Shown here: piece by piece, positions 47,163 to 57,100 of the stretch
Numbering within the stretch: position 1 is the stretch's first letter
Layout: each line of letters opens with the position of its first letter
Origin: Rhodococcus rhodochrous
GTDB taxonomy: Bacteria > Actinomycetota > Actinomycetes > Mycobacteriales > Mycobacteriaceae
NCBI RefSeq assembly: GCF_014854695.1
Contig: NZ_CP027557.1
Coordinates: 3,596,001 to 3,660,000, forward strand
Direction: 5' to 3'
Length of the DNA stretch: 64,000 nt
Position numbers and translations under genes: made by a program
The notes under the pieces: generated by a model
Databases searched by the model: none
Told to the model about the DNA's origin: nothing
What the model saw: only the letters and a program-made list of their open reading frames with translations

Positions 47163-48062
47163 CTAGTCCTTGGCCCAGCCCTCGAGCATCCCGCGCGCGA
47201 TGGAGATCGAGCCGGGCAGCAGCAGCGGGGCGTCCTCGGCGGAGGCCCAGTCGCCCGTCGCCAGCGCCGCACGGACCTCCTCGCGGGTGAACCACCGCGC
47301 CTCGGTGATCTCCCCGTCGCGGAAGTCCAGCGCCTGCTCGGGATCGGCAATCGCCGCGAATCCCAGCATGAGCGACCGGGGGAACGGCCAGGGCTGACTG
47401 CCGAGATATCGCACGTCGCGCACCTCGACACCGACTTCCTCGCGGATCTCCCGCACCACGCACGATTCGAGCGACTCACCGGCTTCGACGAAGCCCGCGA
47501 GAACGGAGAAGCGCCGTTCGGGCCACACCGGCTGCCGGGCGAGCAGGACCCGATCGTGTCCGTCGTGCACGAGACAGATGATCGCCGGGTCGGTGCGCGG
47601 GAACTCCTCGTGCCCGGTCTCGGTGCTGATCCGCGACCAGCCGGACATCGTCGGGCGGGTGGGCGAGCCGTCGACCGCGCTGTAGCCGGCGTTGTCGTGC
47701 CAGTTCAGCAATGCGACCGCGCTGACCATCAGGTCGGCGTCGGCATCGTCGAGACGCTCGCCGACGCGTCGCAGATCGGCCACCGTGCCCGTCTGCGCCA
47801 GGACGCGGGCCGCCCAGACGTGATGTCCGTCGCGGATACCCAGGAAGATCGCGCCCTCGACCGGTTCGGGACCGAGTTCCGACGCCTCACCGAGCACGAG
47901 AGCGCTGTCGGAGACGCGGACCTGGTTGCGTCGATCGACCCGCAGGAGTTTCGCGTCGGCCCAGCCGGCGCGCAGGGCGTCCTCGTCCGAACGCAGCTCC
48001 TCCGCCCGGTCGACGACGGTACGAGAGAGCAGCGGGGTACCCGACAGAGCGAAACCGGTCAC
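47163..48062 (-). CDS. nudC: NADH pyrophosphatase / decapping Nudix hydrolase
   Basis: A 299-residue Nudix enzyme cleaving NADH (and NAD caps on RNA) to NMNH and AMP. The Nudix box reads GFVEAGESLESCVVREIREE (followed by VGV), and the NudC hallmark SQPWPFPRSLMLGF follows. The four cysteines of the central zinc ribbon found in E. coli NudC are not visible: the equivalent region has SAVDGSPTRPTMSG. Position between mrx1 and the channel gene supports the assignment. Confidence 0.9.
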   Translation of the reverse strand: MTGFALSGTPLLSRTVVDRAEELRSDEDALRAGWADAKLLRVDRRNQVRVSDSALVLGEASELGPEPVEGAIFLGIRDGHHVWAARVLAQTGTVADLRRVGERLDDADADLMVSAVALLNWHDNAGYSAVDGSPTRPTMSGWSRISTETGHEEFPRTDPAIICLVHDGHDRVLLARQPVWPERRFSVLAGFVEAGESLESCVVREIREEVGVEVRDVRYLGSQPWPFPRSLMLGFAAIADPEQALDFRDGEITEARWFTREEVRAALATGDWASAEDAPLLLPGSISIARGMLEGWAKD

Positions 48063-48071
48063 ATCAGCACC

Positions 48072-49160
48072 CTAGCCACGCATGGCGCCCGGCGGCGAAC
48101 CCACCAGCCGGATGTAGAGCAGTTTGTCGCTCGCTTCGAGTGCGTCGACCTCGGGCGAACCGATCCGCCACATCCGCCCGTCGCGGACGACGGCGAGGAC
48201 GATGTCCTTCAGATGCCGGGGAGATCCCCCGACCTCGCCGGGCTCGACGTCGCGTTCGGTGATGGCGAATCCGGCTTCCGGTGTGAGCAGGTCCTCGATC
48301 ATCTCGACGACGTTCGGAGTGGTCGTGGCGATGCCGAGCAGGCGCCCCGCCGTCTCCGACGAGATGACCACCGAGTCGGCACCGGACTGACGCAGCAGGT
48401 GGGTGTTCTCCGACTCGCGGATGGCGGCGACGATCTTCGCGCGCGGGGCGATCTCGCGGGCGCTGAGGGTCACGAGCACCGCGGTGTCGTCGCGGTTCGC
48501 GGCGACGATCACCGCCGACGCGTGCTGCACCCCGGCGAGCCTGAGCACATCGGACTTCGTCGCCGAACCCTGAACCGTCACGAGGCCCTGGCCGGCCGCG
48601 GACTCGAGAACCACCGGATCGGTGTCGACCACGACGATCTCGGACGGGGGTACCCCGTCGCCGAGCATCGCGTCGACTGCGGTACGGCCCTTGGTGCCGT
48701 AACCGATGACGACGGTGTGATTACGCACGCGGCGCCTCCAACGCTGGATCTTGAATGCTTGCCGGGAACTCTCGGTCAGTGCCGACAGAGTGGTACCGAC
48801 GAGCACGATGAGGAAGAACACCCGGAGCGGGGTGATCAGCAGGATGTTGATCAGGCGCGCTTCGGGTGTGAACGGGGTGATGTCGCCGTAGCCGGTGGTC
48901 GAGAGCGAGACCGTGGCGTAGTAGACGCAGTCCAGCAGCGACAGTTCGTCGCCCTGGGCGTCGCGGTATCCATCGCGATCGAGGTAGACCACGACGACCG
49001 CGAGGAACAGTGCAGCGAACGCGTAGCCGATGCGACGCGCGATCGCGAGTCCGGGACTCGTCTGTTCCTGGGGGACGCGCAGCACACCGACGAGCGCGAA
49101 GTCGGGGCGCTCGGTGAGCTGATCGGAGCGGCTGAACCGCGCACGCAACCTCCCGGGCAT
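48072..49160 (-). CDS. Potassium channel with TrkA-N (RCK) domain
   Basis: A 362-residue two-helix channel. The selectivity filter is TTGYGD in TVSLSTTGYGDITPF, flanked by membrane segments at about 40-60 and 110-135. A cytoplasmic RCK domain follows (TVVIGYGTKGRTAVDAML, with GYGTKG for nucleotide binding) and a C-terminal TrkA-C-like part. It likely gates K+ or other cations in response to ligand binding. ATG at 49160 (MPGRLRARFSR) gives the family length (Rv3200c about 355); the frame is open far upstream without similarity. Confidence 0.9.
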   Translation of the reverse strand: MPGRLRARFSRSDQLTERPDFALVGVLRVPQEQTSPGLAIARRIGYAFAALFLAVVVVYLDRDGYRDAQGDELSLLDCVYYATVSLSTTGYGDITPFTPEARLINILLITPLRVFFLIVLVGTTLSALTESSRQAFKIQRWRRRVRNHTVVIGYGTKGRTAVDAMLGDGVPPSEIVVVDTDPVVLESAAGQGLVTVQGSATKSDVLRLAGVQHASAVIVAANRDDTAVLVTLSAREIAPRAKIVAAIRESENTHLLRQSGADSVVISSETAGRLLGIATTTPNVVEMIEDLLTPEAGFAITERDVEPGEVGGSPRHLKDIVLAVVRDGRMWRIGSPEVDALEASDKLLYIRLVGSPPGAMRG

Positions 49161-49281
49161 CGCGGTGTCCCACCTTCCTGCTGTCGGCCTCCACTGGCGG
49201 CCACCCTCGGTCGTCGCGGTACCGAACGGACTGCGCCCGATACCGGATCGCAGCGTACCGCCGCGCGTTAGTGTGGCACGC

Positions 49282-49671
49282 ATGTCCACGAAAGCGGCAC
49301 AGCGCTCTGCGATCCGGCTGTCAGGTCTTCTTCTCGGCGTCGGAATCCTGCACTTCGTGCGACCGGAACCCTTCGACGGCATCGTGCCGCGCGCCCTGCC
49401 GGGTGATGCCCGCACCTACACCTACGCCTCGGGGGTCGCGGAGATCGCCGTCGCCGGCGCGCTCGCCGTGCCCCGCACCCGGCGCCTCGGCGGTTCCCTG
49501 GCCGCGGCGCTGTTCCTGGCGGTCTTCCCCGCCAACGTGCAGATGGCCGTGACGTGGCTGCGCAGCCCGAAACTCTCACCCGCCGCCAAGGCGGTGTCGC
49601 TCGCCCGGCTCCCGCTGCAGATCCCGCTCGTCACCGAGGCACTGAAGGTCCGCCGCACATCCTCCCGCTGA
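49282..49671 (+). CDS. DoxX-like small membrane protein
   Basis: A 129-residue protein with four hydrophobic segments (first SGLLLGVGILHFV) and the pattern GVAEIAVAGALAVPRTRRLG. It resembles the DoxX/MauE-like superfamily, without the vicinal cysteines of MauE. Function unknown. The gene is divergent from the potassium channel and precedes the epimerase-like gene by 49 bases. Confidence 0.78.
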   Translation: MSTKAAQRSAIRLSGLLLGVGILHFVRPEPFDGIVPRALPGDARTYTYASGVAEIAVAGALAVPRTRRLGGSLAAALFLAVFPANVQMAVTWLRSPKLSPAAKAVSLARLPLQIPLVTEALKVRRTSSR

Positions 49672-49720
49672 GCTACCCACACGCGGTGATTGAGGTCACA
49701 GCGAGCGGGTATGCGTCGGT

Positions 49721-50785
49721 ATGGACACCGGACGTGGTCTGAAGGTCGTCGTCGTCGGCGCGACCGGCAATCTGGGAACCGGGATCGTCGAGGCGCTCGG
49801 ACGCGAACCCGACGTCGCCGAGATCGTCGGCGTCGCGCGACGACCGACGGAGTGGACGTCCCCCAAGGCGACCTTCACGGTCGCCGACACCACCACCGAC
49901 GACTTCCGTCCGATCGTGCGGGGCGCCGACGCGGTGATCCACCTGTCCTGGCTGTTCCAGCCAACTCACCGCCCTGAGGTGACCTGGAAGAACAATGTGC
50001 TCGGCGCGATCTCTGTCTTCGAGGCGGCTGCCGCGGAGAAGGTTCCCGCGCTGATCTACTCGTCGTCGGTCGCGGCCTATTCGCCCGGAAGCTCGACGGA
50101 TCGCGTCACCGAGGACTGGCCCACACACGGATGGCCGGGTGCCGCCTATCCCCGCGAGAAGACGTATCTGGAACGTTTTCTCGACACCCTCGAATTACGG
50201 GCGCCGGAGATGCGCATCGTGCGGATGCGGCCCTACTTCATCTTCAAGCGCGAATCGGCGACCTCCCAGGGACGCCTGTTCGTCGGCCCCCTGCTCCCGG
50301 GAAACCTGCTGCGCAGCGGACTGCTCCCCGTGATGCCGTTGGTCGAGGATCTGCGTGCCCAGGTACTACACACGAGCGACGTGGCCGACGCCTTCGTCCG
50401 TGCGACCGTCCGGCCCGTCCGCGGCGCGTTCAACCTCGCCACGGAACCACCCGTGGACGGCGCGTTCCTGGCAGAGATGTTCTCCGCCAGGAAGATCCCC
50501 GTACCGCGTGCAGCACTCCGCGAGGCCGTGAGGGCGGCGTGGCACGCGCATCTCGTTCCTGCCTCCCCCGGCCTGCTCGACACCGTTCTGCAACTTCCGC
50601 TGCTCGACAGCACGCGCGCCCGCACAGAACTGGGCTGGGAACCGCAGTATTCGCCGCCCGAGATCCTCGAGGAATTCCTGTCGGGACTGCGGGAAGGAGC
50701 CGGGATGCCCACCGCTCCCCTGACACCCGACACCGCCGGGCGCCGGGCACACGAAGTGGCCACCGGTATCGGGCAGCGCCCCTGA
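49721..50785 (+). CDS. NAD-dependent epimerase/dehydratase (extended SDR)
   Basis: A 354-residue extended short-chain dehydrogenase. The nucleotide-binding GATGNLG lies near the N-terminus, YSSSVAAY contains the catalytic Ser region, and YPREK provides the Tyr-x3-Lys pair. The C-terminal part resembles sugar-nucleotide or steroid-type epimerases, and the substrate is not clear. It converges with adnB, with only 7 bases between stops. Confidence 0.87.
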   Translation: MDTGRGLKVVVVGATGNLGTGIVEALGREPDVAEIVGVARRPTEWTSPKATFTVADTTTDDFRPIVRGADAVIHLSWLFQPTHRPEVTWKNNVLGAISVFEAAAAEKVPALIYSSSVAAYSPGSSTDRVTEDWPTHGWPGAAYPREKTYLERFLDTLELRAPEMRIVRMRPYFIFKRESATSQGRLFVGPLLPGNLLRSGLLPVMPLVEDLRAQVLHTSDVADAFVRATVRPVRGAFNLATEPPVDGAFLAEMFSARKIPVPRAALREAVRAAWHAHLVPASPGLLDTVLQLPLLDSTRARTELGWEPQYSPPEILEEFLSGLREGAGMPTAPLTPDTAGRRAHEVATGIGQRP

Positions 50786-50792
50786 GTCGGTG

Positions 50793-53700
50793 TCACTCGC
50801 CGTCGGCACGCCCTCGCAGATTCCCCGCCTCGAGCACGAGGCGTTCGAGCATCGCCGCATTCGGCAGTTCCTCGGGTGCGACGGTGCGTCCGGTGCGGAC
50901 GTAGTGGAAAGCCGCTCGAACCTTGTGTAGCGGTAGTTCGGCCGGCCGGCCGGTGAGCCGCTCGGTCCGCGCCGCCATCAACTGCGCCCAGGCGAGACGG
51001 TAGGCGGCGAGCTGCACACCCACCGCGGCGAGCTTCTCGCCTTCCGGTTCGGCGCCGGTCTTCCAGTCGATGACCGTCCAGCCCCCGTCCGGATCCTCGA
51101 AGACGGCGTCGATGCGTCCACGGATCACGGTGCCGCCCAGGGCCGTTTCGAACGGCACCTCGACCTCGACGGGGTTACGCGACGCCCACTTCGACCGCAG
51201 GAACGCCTCCTGGAGCCGGTCGAAGTGCGAATCGTCGCCGTCCTCGTCGTCGGCACCGGGAAGCTCGTCGAGGTCGAGCAGGCGTGTCGCGCCGAATCTG
51301 CGCTCGAGCCACGCATGGAAGGCGGTGCCGCGACGCGCGAGCGGATTGGGCCGGAACGGCAACGGACGACGTAGACGGGCAGCGAGGGCGTCGGGATCGG
51401 TGGCGAGATCGACGAGCTGACTGACGGACAGCTGTGCGGGCAGCACCACCTCGGCGCTCTGCTCGGCGCGCTGTTCGCGTTCGGCCAGGAGCGCATCGAC
51501 GTCGGTGGCCCACTCGTCGGGATCGTCGTCGTACTCGGTCGGGAGGTCGGTCCGGTCGAACTCGGCAAGGACCAGTGCCGCGCCGCGTTCGACCTCGGTG
51601 CGCCGGGCACCGAGCGGGTCGCGCGGCCACAGTGCGCTGCGGGGTGAGGCCGTGAGCGGATTCTCCTCCTCCGGTTCGGGTTCCGGAGCCCAGTGGTCGA
51701 CCGCACCGAGTTCGGGCCGGGCCGCGACGATCTCGTGCAGTTCTCCGAGGAACGGCGAGGGCCCCTTCGGTTCGGATCCGGTGTCGGCCCAGTGGTGGGC
51801 GGAGACGAACAGTGCCCGCTCGGTGCGGGTGAGAGCGACGTAGAACAACCGGCGGTCCTCGTCGAGCTTGCGGCGCTTGAGCGCGTCCTTGTGGGCGTCG
51901 ATGGCCCGCTCGAGCATCTTGCGATCGGAGACGTCGTCGAGGTCGAGCACGGGCACACCGTCGGTGCTGCCCGGATCGTCGTCGGGCAGCACCCGGTCGC
52001 CCCGCAGATGCGGAGGCAGTTCGGTCGCCGAACCGAGCCAGGTCGCGGCGGCCGTGGACGACGGGAAGACCCCGGCGGCCACGTGCGGCACCGCGACGAC
52101 CTCCCATTCGAGGCCCTTCGCGGAGTGGACGGTGAGGACCTGCACGCGGTCGGGGTCGACCTCCACCTCACCGGGTGCGAGTCCCTGCTCGATCTCCTCC
52201 GCCGCCGCGAGGTAGGACAGCAGACCGGGAAGCGTCGCGTTGGTGCGTCCCGCGTAGGACGCGACGACGGAGGCGAAGGCGTCGAGATGCTCGCGGCCGG
52301 CGACACCGCGCCTGATGCCCACGCGGGCCTCGGTCTCGATGCCGATACCGAGCACACGCTCGACCTCGGCGACGAGTTCGGTGAGCGGCTGACCGAGCCG
52401 CTCGCGCAGGGAGGTCAGCTCGCGGCCCAGCGCGACGATGCGCGCGTAGCCGAACTCGGAATAGCGGCTGCTGTCGCCGGGATCGGAGATCGCGTCCGCG
52501 AGACCGGCCTGATCGGCGTACTCACCGGGCAGCGCCGAATCGAGGGCGTCCTCGAGCGCATCGGGATCGGTCACCGCGCCGGCGACACCCCAGCGTCCCG
52601 CGATGGCCAGTTCCTGGGCGCGTTCCCACAACGCCTTCAGGTCGGCGGCACCGAGCTGCCAGCGGGCACCGGTGAGCACCCGCACGGCCGCGCTTCCGGC
52701 CAGCGGATCCGCCGCGAGACGCAGCATCGCGAGCACGTCGGCGACCTCCGGCGTGTGCAGCAACCCACCGATGCCCACGACCTCGACCGGAAGGTCGCGG
52801 GCGCGCAGCGCTTCGGCGATCGGCGCGGCGTCGGCGTTGCGCCGGACGAGGACCGCAGCGGTCGGCGGTGTGCGTCCGGCCTCGCGGGCGGCGGCGTACT
52901 CGGCGGCGATCCGGTCGGCGACCCAGTCGCGTTCGACCGCGACGTCGGAGTGCAGTGCAAGGCGGACGTCGCCGGCGGTCGCGTCGGGGCGGGGACGCAA
53001 CCGGCTGACCGACACCCCGCGATCGCGCAGGGGCTCGGACGAGACGTTCGCCAGTTCGAGGGCCTGCGGCGGATTGCGCCAGCTGGTGAGCAGTTCGCGG
53101 GTGGGTGCCGGCTCGCCGTCGGCCGCCGGGAAGTCGGTCGCGAACCGCGGCAGGTTGGCGGCCGACGCACCGCGCCAGCCGTAGATGGACTGCATGGGAT
53201 CGCCGACCGCGGTGACCGCGAGACCGGGATCGGCGCCACCGCCGAACAGGGCAGCGAGCAACACGCGCTGGGCGTGCCCGGTGTCCTGGTACTCGTCGAG
53301 CAGCACAGCCCGGAATCGTTCCCGCTCACCGGCTCCCACCTCGCGGTGATCGCGGGCGACCCGCGCGGCGAGCGACATCTGGCTGCCGAAGTCGAGGGCG
53401 CCTTCGCGGCGCAATGTCTCGGACAGCCGTTCGACGAGCGGAAGCAACTGCAACCGCGCGTGCTGGGTCTCGAGGTAGCCGAGCAGCGTCTTCGACGGTG
53501 CTCCGCGCTGCCCCGGACCGGGCGGGAGGGTGTGCACGAGCTGTTCGAGTTCGACGTGGGCGTCGCGCAGCAGATCCGGCTCGACGAGGTGCTCGGCGAG
53601 CTGGCCGGACAGGGCGAGCACGGCCTCGGTCACCGATGCAGGATTGCGGTCGGTGTCGAGTTCGCCGTCCCACGAGCTGACCACGCGGTGCGCGACCTGC

Positions 53701-54149
53701 CACAGCTCGGTCTCGGACAGCAGGGTCGCCGACGGTTCGATGGGCAGCAACAGACCGTGCTCGGTGAGCAGGCGACCGGCGTACGCGTGGTACGTGCTCA
53801 CTTCGGGTTCGCTGCCGAGGATCCGCGCGCGCAACCCACCGCTCGGGTCGAGGTCGCGCAGGAGCGCCGATCCGGCGAGCTTGGCCAGGCGCGCCCGGAT
53901 ACGGGCCGTGAGCTGCTGCGCGGCCTTACGCGTGAAGGTCAGGCCCAGCACCTGCTCTGGTTCGACGAGACCGTTGGCGACGAGCCACACCACCCGCGCA
54001 GCCATGGTCTCGGTCTTGCCGGCACCGGCTCCGGCGACGACCAGCATCGGGCCGGGCGGGGCCTCGATGACGGCGGCCTGCTCGGTCGTCGGCGGCAACT
54101 GTCCCAGTGCCTCCGCGAGGCGCTTCGCGCTCACCCGTGGAGCACTCAT
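50793..54149 (-). CDS. adnB: AdnB, helicase-nuclease subunit
   Basis: A 1118-residue UvrD-like helicase with a C-terminal RecB-type nuclease. Motor motifs: VVAGAGAGKTETM, LLDEYQDTGHAQ, AVGDPMQSIYGWRGA and VLTVHSAKGLEWEVV. The nuclease core is GRIDAVFEDPDGGWTVIDWK with the catalytic Asp and Lys (DWK). With AdnA it forms the mycobacterial-type AdnAB motor nuclease that resects double-strand ends for recombination. ATG at 54149 overlaps the adnA stop (ATGA), ensuring balanced synthesis. Length fits Rv3201c (about 1100). Confidence 0.94.
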   Translation of the reverse strand: MSAPRVSAKRLAEALGQLPPTTEQAAVIEAPPGPMLVVAGAGAGKTETMAARVVWLVANGLVEPEQVLGLTFTRKAAQQLTARIRARLAKLAGSALLRDLDPSGGLRARILGSEPEVSTYHAYAGRLLTEHGLLLPIEPSATLLSETELWQVAHRVVSSWDGELDTDRNPASVTEAVLALSGQLAEHLVEPDLLRDAHVELEQLVHTLPPGPGQRGAPSKTLLGYLETQHARLQLLPLVERLSETLRREGALDFGSQMSLAARVARDHREVGAGERERFRAVLLDEYQDTGHAQRVLLAALFGGGADPGLAVTAVGDPMQSIYGWRGASAANLPRFATDFPAADGEPAPTRELLTSWRNPPQALELANVSSEPLRDRGVSVSRLRPRPDATAGDVRLALHSDVAVERDWVADRIAAEYAAAREAGRTPPTAAVLVRRNADAAPIAEALRARDLPVEVVGIGGLLHTPEVADVLAMLRLAADPLAGSAAVRVLTGARWQLGAADLKALWERAQELAIAGRWGVAGAVTDPDALEDALDSALPGEYADQAGLADAISDPGDSSRYSEFGYARIVALGRELTSLRERLGQPLTELVAEVERVLGIGIETEARVGIRRGVAGREHLDAFASVVASYAGRTNATLPGLLSYLAAAEEIEQGLAPGEVEVDPDRVQVLTVHSAKGLEWEVVAVPHVAAGVFPSSTAAATWLGSATELPPHLRGDRVLPDDDPGSTDGVPVLDLDDVSDRKMLERAIDAHKDALKRRKLDEDRRLFYVALTRTERALFVSAHHWADTGSEPKGPSPFLGELHEIVAARPELGAVDHWAPEPEPEEENPLTASPRSALWPRDPLGARRTEVERGAALVLAEFDRTDLPTEYDDDPDEWATDVDALLAEREQRAEQSAEVVLPAQLSVSQLVDLATDPDALAARLRRPLPFRPNPLARRGTAFHAWLERRFGATRLLDLDELPGADDEDGDDSHFDRLQEAFLRSKWASRNPVEVEVPFETALGGTVIRGRIDAVFEDPDGGWTVIDWKTGAEPEGEKLAAVGVQLAAYRLAWAQLMAARTERLTGRPAELPLHKVRAAFHYVRTGRTVAPEELPNAAMLERLVLEAGNLRGRADGE

Positions 54150-57100
54150 TCCCCTGTCACCTGCCTGCCTTCGTCGTGTGCCGGGCAGCTCGACAGCACC
54201 GGGCAGTGCCGGCACCCGTCGTTGACCCTCGCGACGAAACGGGGGCCGCGGGTCGCGGCCGCTGCGTCGTGGATGATCTCCCGCCACTGGGCGAGACCGT
54301 CCTCGTCGAGGGGCGGCTGCACGCGCTGCGTCGCGCCTTCCTTGTTGTGGGGTTTGGCCACGAAGACCAGGCGCGCGCCACCGGGCTCCGATGCCGGTTC
54401 ACCCTCGATCGCGCCGGCCGCCGCGGCGACCTGGTAGGCGGCGAGCTGGGCATGATCGCGCGCGGCGTCCTTCGACACCGGGTTCTTCGCGGTCTTGACG
54501 TCGATGACGACCGGACGGCCCTCGGCGTCGCGTTCGAGCCGATCGATGCGACCGCGGAGCCGCACGCGGGGCTTGTCGTCGGAATCGGGTTCGAGGATGC
54601 CGTCGACCTTGATCTCGACGCCGATCTCGGTGAGCTCTCCGCGCGTGCCCTGCAGCCACGTCGAGAAGGTGTCGAGCATGCGACGGGTGCGTTCGAGCTC
54701 GCGGCGGGCATACCATTCGGCGCCCAGATCGACCGAGTCCCATGCCTTCTCGAGGGCCTGATCGATGCGGTCGGGCGGGATCCGTCCGGCGAGCGCCTGG
54801 ACGAGGGTATGGACGAGCGTGCCGGTGACGGCGTGGCTGTTCTCGCCGTCGGAACCGCCGTGCCGCTCGAACATCCACCGCAGCGGGCAGGTCGTGAGCT
54901 GCTCGACCGTGGACGGCGACAACCGCACCGCGTCGTCGTCGGGATCCCACAGCGGGTCGGCCGTGCTGGGATCGGCCGTGCCGTACCAGTCGTCGGGGTG
55001 GGCGCCGCGGACCCCGGCCCGCGCGAGCCGCGCGAGTTGCTGAGCGGCGCGCTGCTGTCGTTCGGGTTCGGTCTCGGCGATCTCCGGATCGCACACCACG
55101 CTGCGCAGTTCGGCGACGAGCGCGGGCAGGGCCAGCACGCGGGTGCGCACCTCGTCGGGCACGGGTTCGGCGAGGAGATCGTCGGACGCATCGAGCTCGT
55201 CGGTGTCGACACCGCGCAGTTCGTCGACGAAACGGGAACGGACCAGTTCGCTGTCGCCGCTCACCGAGTCGACGGCCGTCACCAGGAGGTGGGTGCGGGC
55301 GCGACTGCACGCCACGAGGAACAGGCGCCGCTCCTCGGCGAGCAGCGGTGCGGTGCGCGAGAGCCGCGCACCGGCCTCGTCGCCGCCGTCGGCGCCGGAG
55401 ACGGCGTCGATCAGAGCTTCGATGCCGAGCAGGGTGCCGCGGGCTCGCAGGCTCGGCCACAGGCCCTCCTGGACACCGGCGACCACCACGACGTCCCATT
55501 CGCGACCGGCGGCGGAGTGCGCGCTGACGACCGTGACCGCTTCGGATTCGGCGGCGACGCGGGTGCGGGCCGTGGCGGGGATCTCCTGCTCGGTGAGGTA
55601 GTCGACGAACCCGGCGATGTGTGCGCGGGGCAGACGGTCGACGTAGTCGGCTGCGGCGTCGAACAGGGCCACGACGCCGTCGAGATCGCGGTCGGCCTGC
55701 GCACCGATCGGCCCACCCCAGGCCGACGCGGCGGCCCATCGCCGTTCGAGTCCGGTGGCCTGCCATGCCTCCCACAGCACATCCTCGAGACCGCCCCCGC
55801 GCAGCGCCGCCGAGCGGGCCTTGCGCAGCACACCGAGCACCTTCTTCAGCGGGGCGGCCTCGACGTCGGTCAGTCCACGGATCAGGTGCGCGTTCTCGGT
55901 GGTGTCGTCACCCTCGGTGAGCAGGATGCGCAGCAGTTCGGCGGAGTCGCGGTCGTTGCCCGACGCGAGTTCGACCCGTCGCAGGCCACGCCGCAATCTG
56001 CGCAGCGCGACCGGTTCGGCACCGCCGATGGGCCCGGACAGCAGGGCGAGCGCTTCGTCGCCGCCGAAGCCGCTGTCGGACACCGCGCGGAGCACGAGCA
56101 GCAGTCCCGCGACGCTGTGCTGACGGGCCAGCGGGAGTTCGGAGGCGGCGGTCGTCATCGGGACGCCCGCCGCGAGCAGCGCGCGGCGCAGCGGAGCGAG
56201 CACCCGCGGCACGGACCGGACCACGATCGCCATGCGCGACCACGGCACACCGTCGACGAGATGGGACCGGCGCAGGGTGTCGGCGACCAGTGCCGCCTCC
56301 TTGGCCTGCGACGAGCACACCGCCACGCGGACCCGCCCGGGATCGTTTTCCTCGACGCGGTGCCCGGCCATACCACGGTGCGGCGGCAGGCCCGGCAGTC
56401 TGCGGGCGATCCCGTCGGCGAGCGACGCCACCTCGGGAGCGGCACGATGATTGACACCCAATACGACCCGGCGCGATCCGTCGGCCTCGCCGAGGCTCTC
56501 CAGGAAGGAAGTGTCGGCGCCGCGGAAACCGAAGACGGCCTGATCGGGGTCGCCGGCGATCGTGCTCGTGCGAGTGCCGGTACCGATCACGCGGACCAGG
56601 TCGGCGGCCTGCGGATCGAGATGCTGGGCGTCGTCGACGAGCAGATGGCGGATCCGGCCGCGCTCGGCGGCCAGCAGATCGGGATCGGTCGCGAACGCCG
56701 CGAGCGCCGCACCGACCAGTTCGGCCGCGTCGAGTGCCGGAGCGGTGGCCTCCGGAGCTTCGAGACCGACGGCACCGCGCAGCAGCATCACCTGCTCGTA
56801 GCGCTCCGCGAAACGCCCGGCCGCGACCCACTCCGGTCGAGTGCGGCGCTCCCCGAGCGCCACCAGATCCTCCGGACCGAGACCGCGCTCGTTCGCGCGC
56901 AGCATCAGGTCGCGCAGTTCGACGGCGAAGCCCGTCATGCCCAGTGCCGGACGCAACCGCTCGGGCCACATCCCGGCGCCGTCGTCGATGTCGCCGCGCA
57001 GCAGTTCGCGCAGCACGGCGTCCTGTTCGGCGCCGGTGATCAGGCGCGGCGGCGGATTACCGTGCGCCGAGGCCTGCAACCGCAGCACCGCGAAGGCGTA

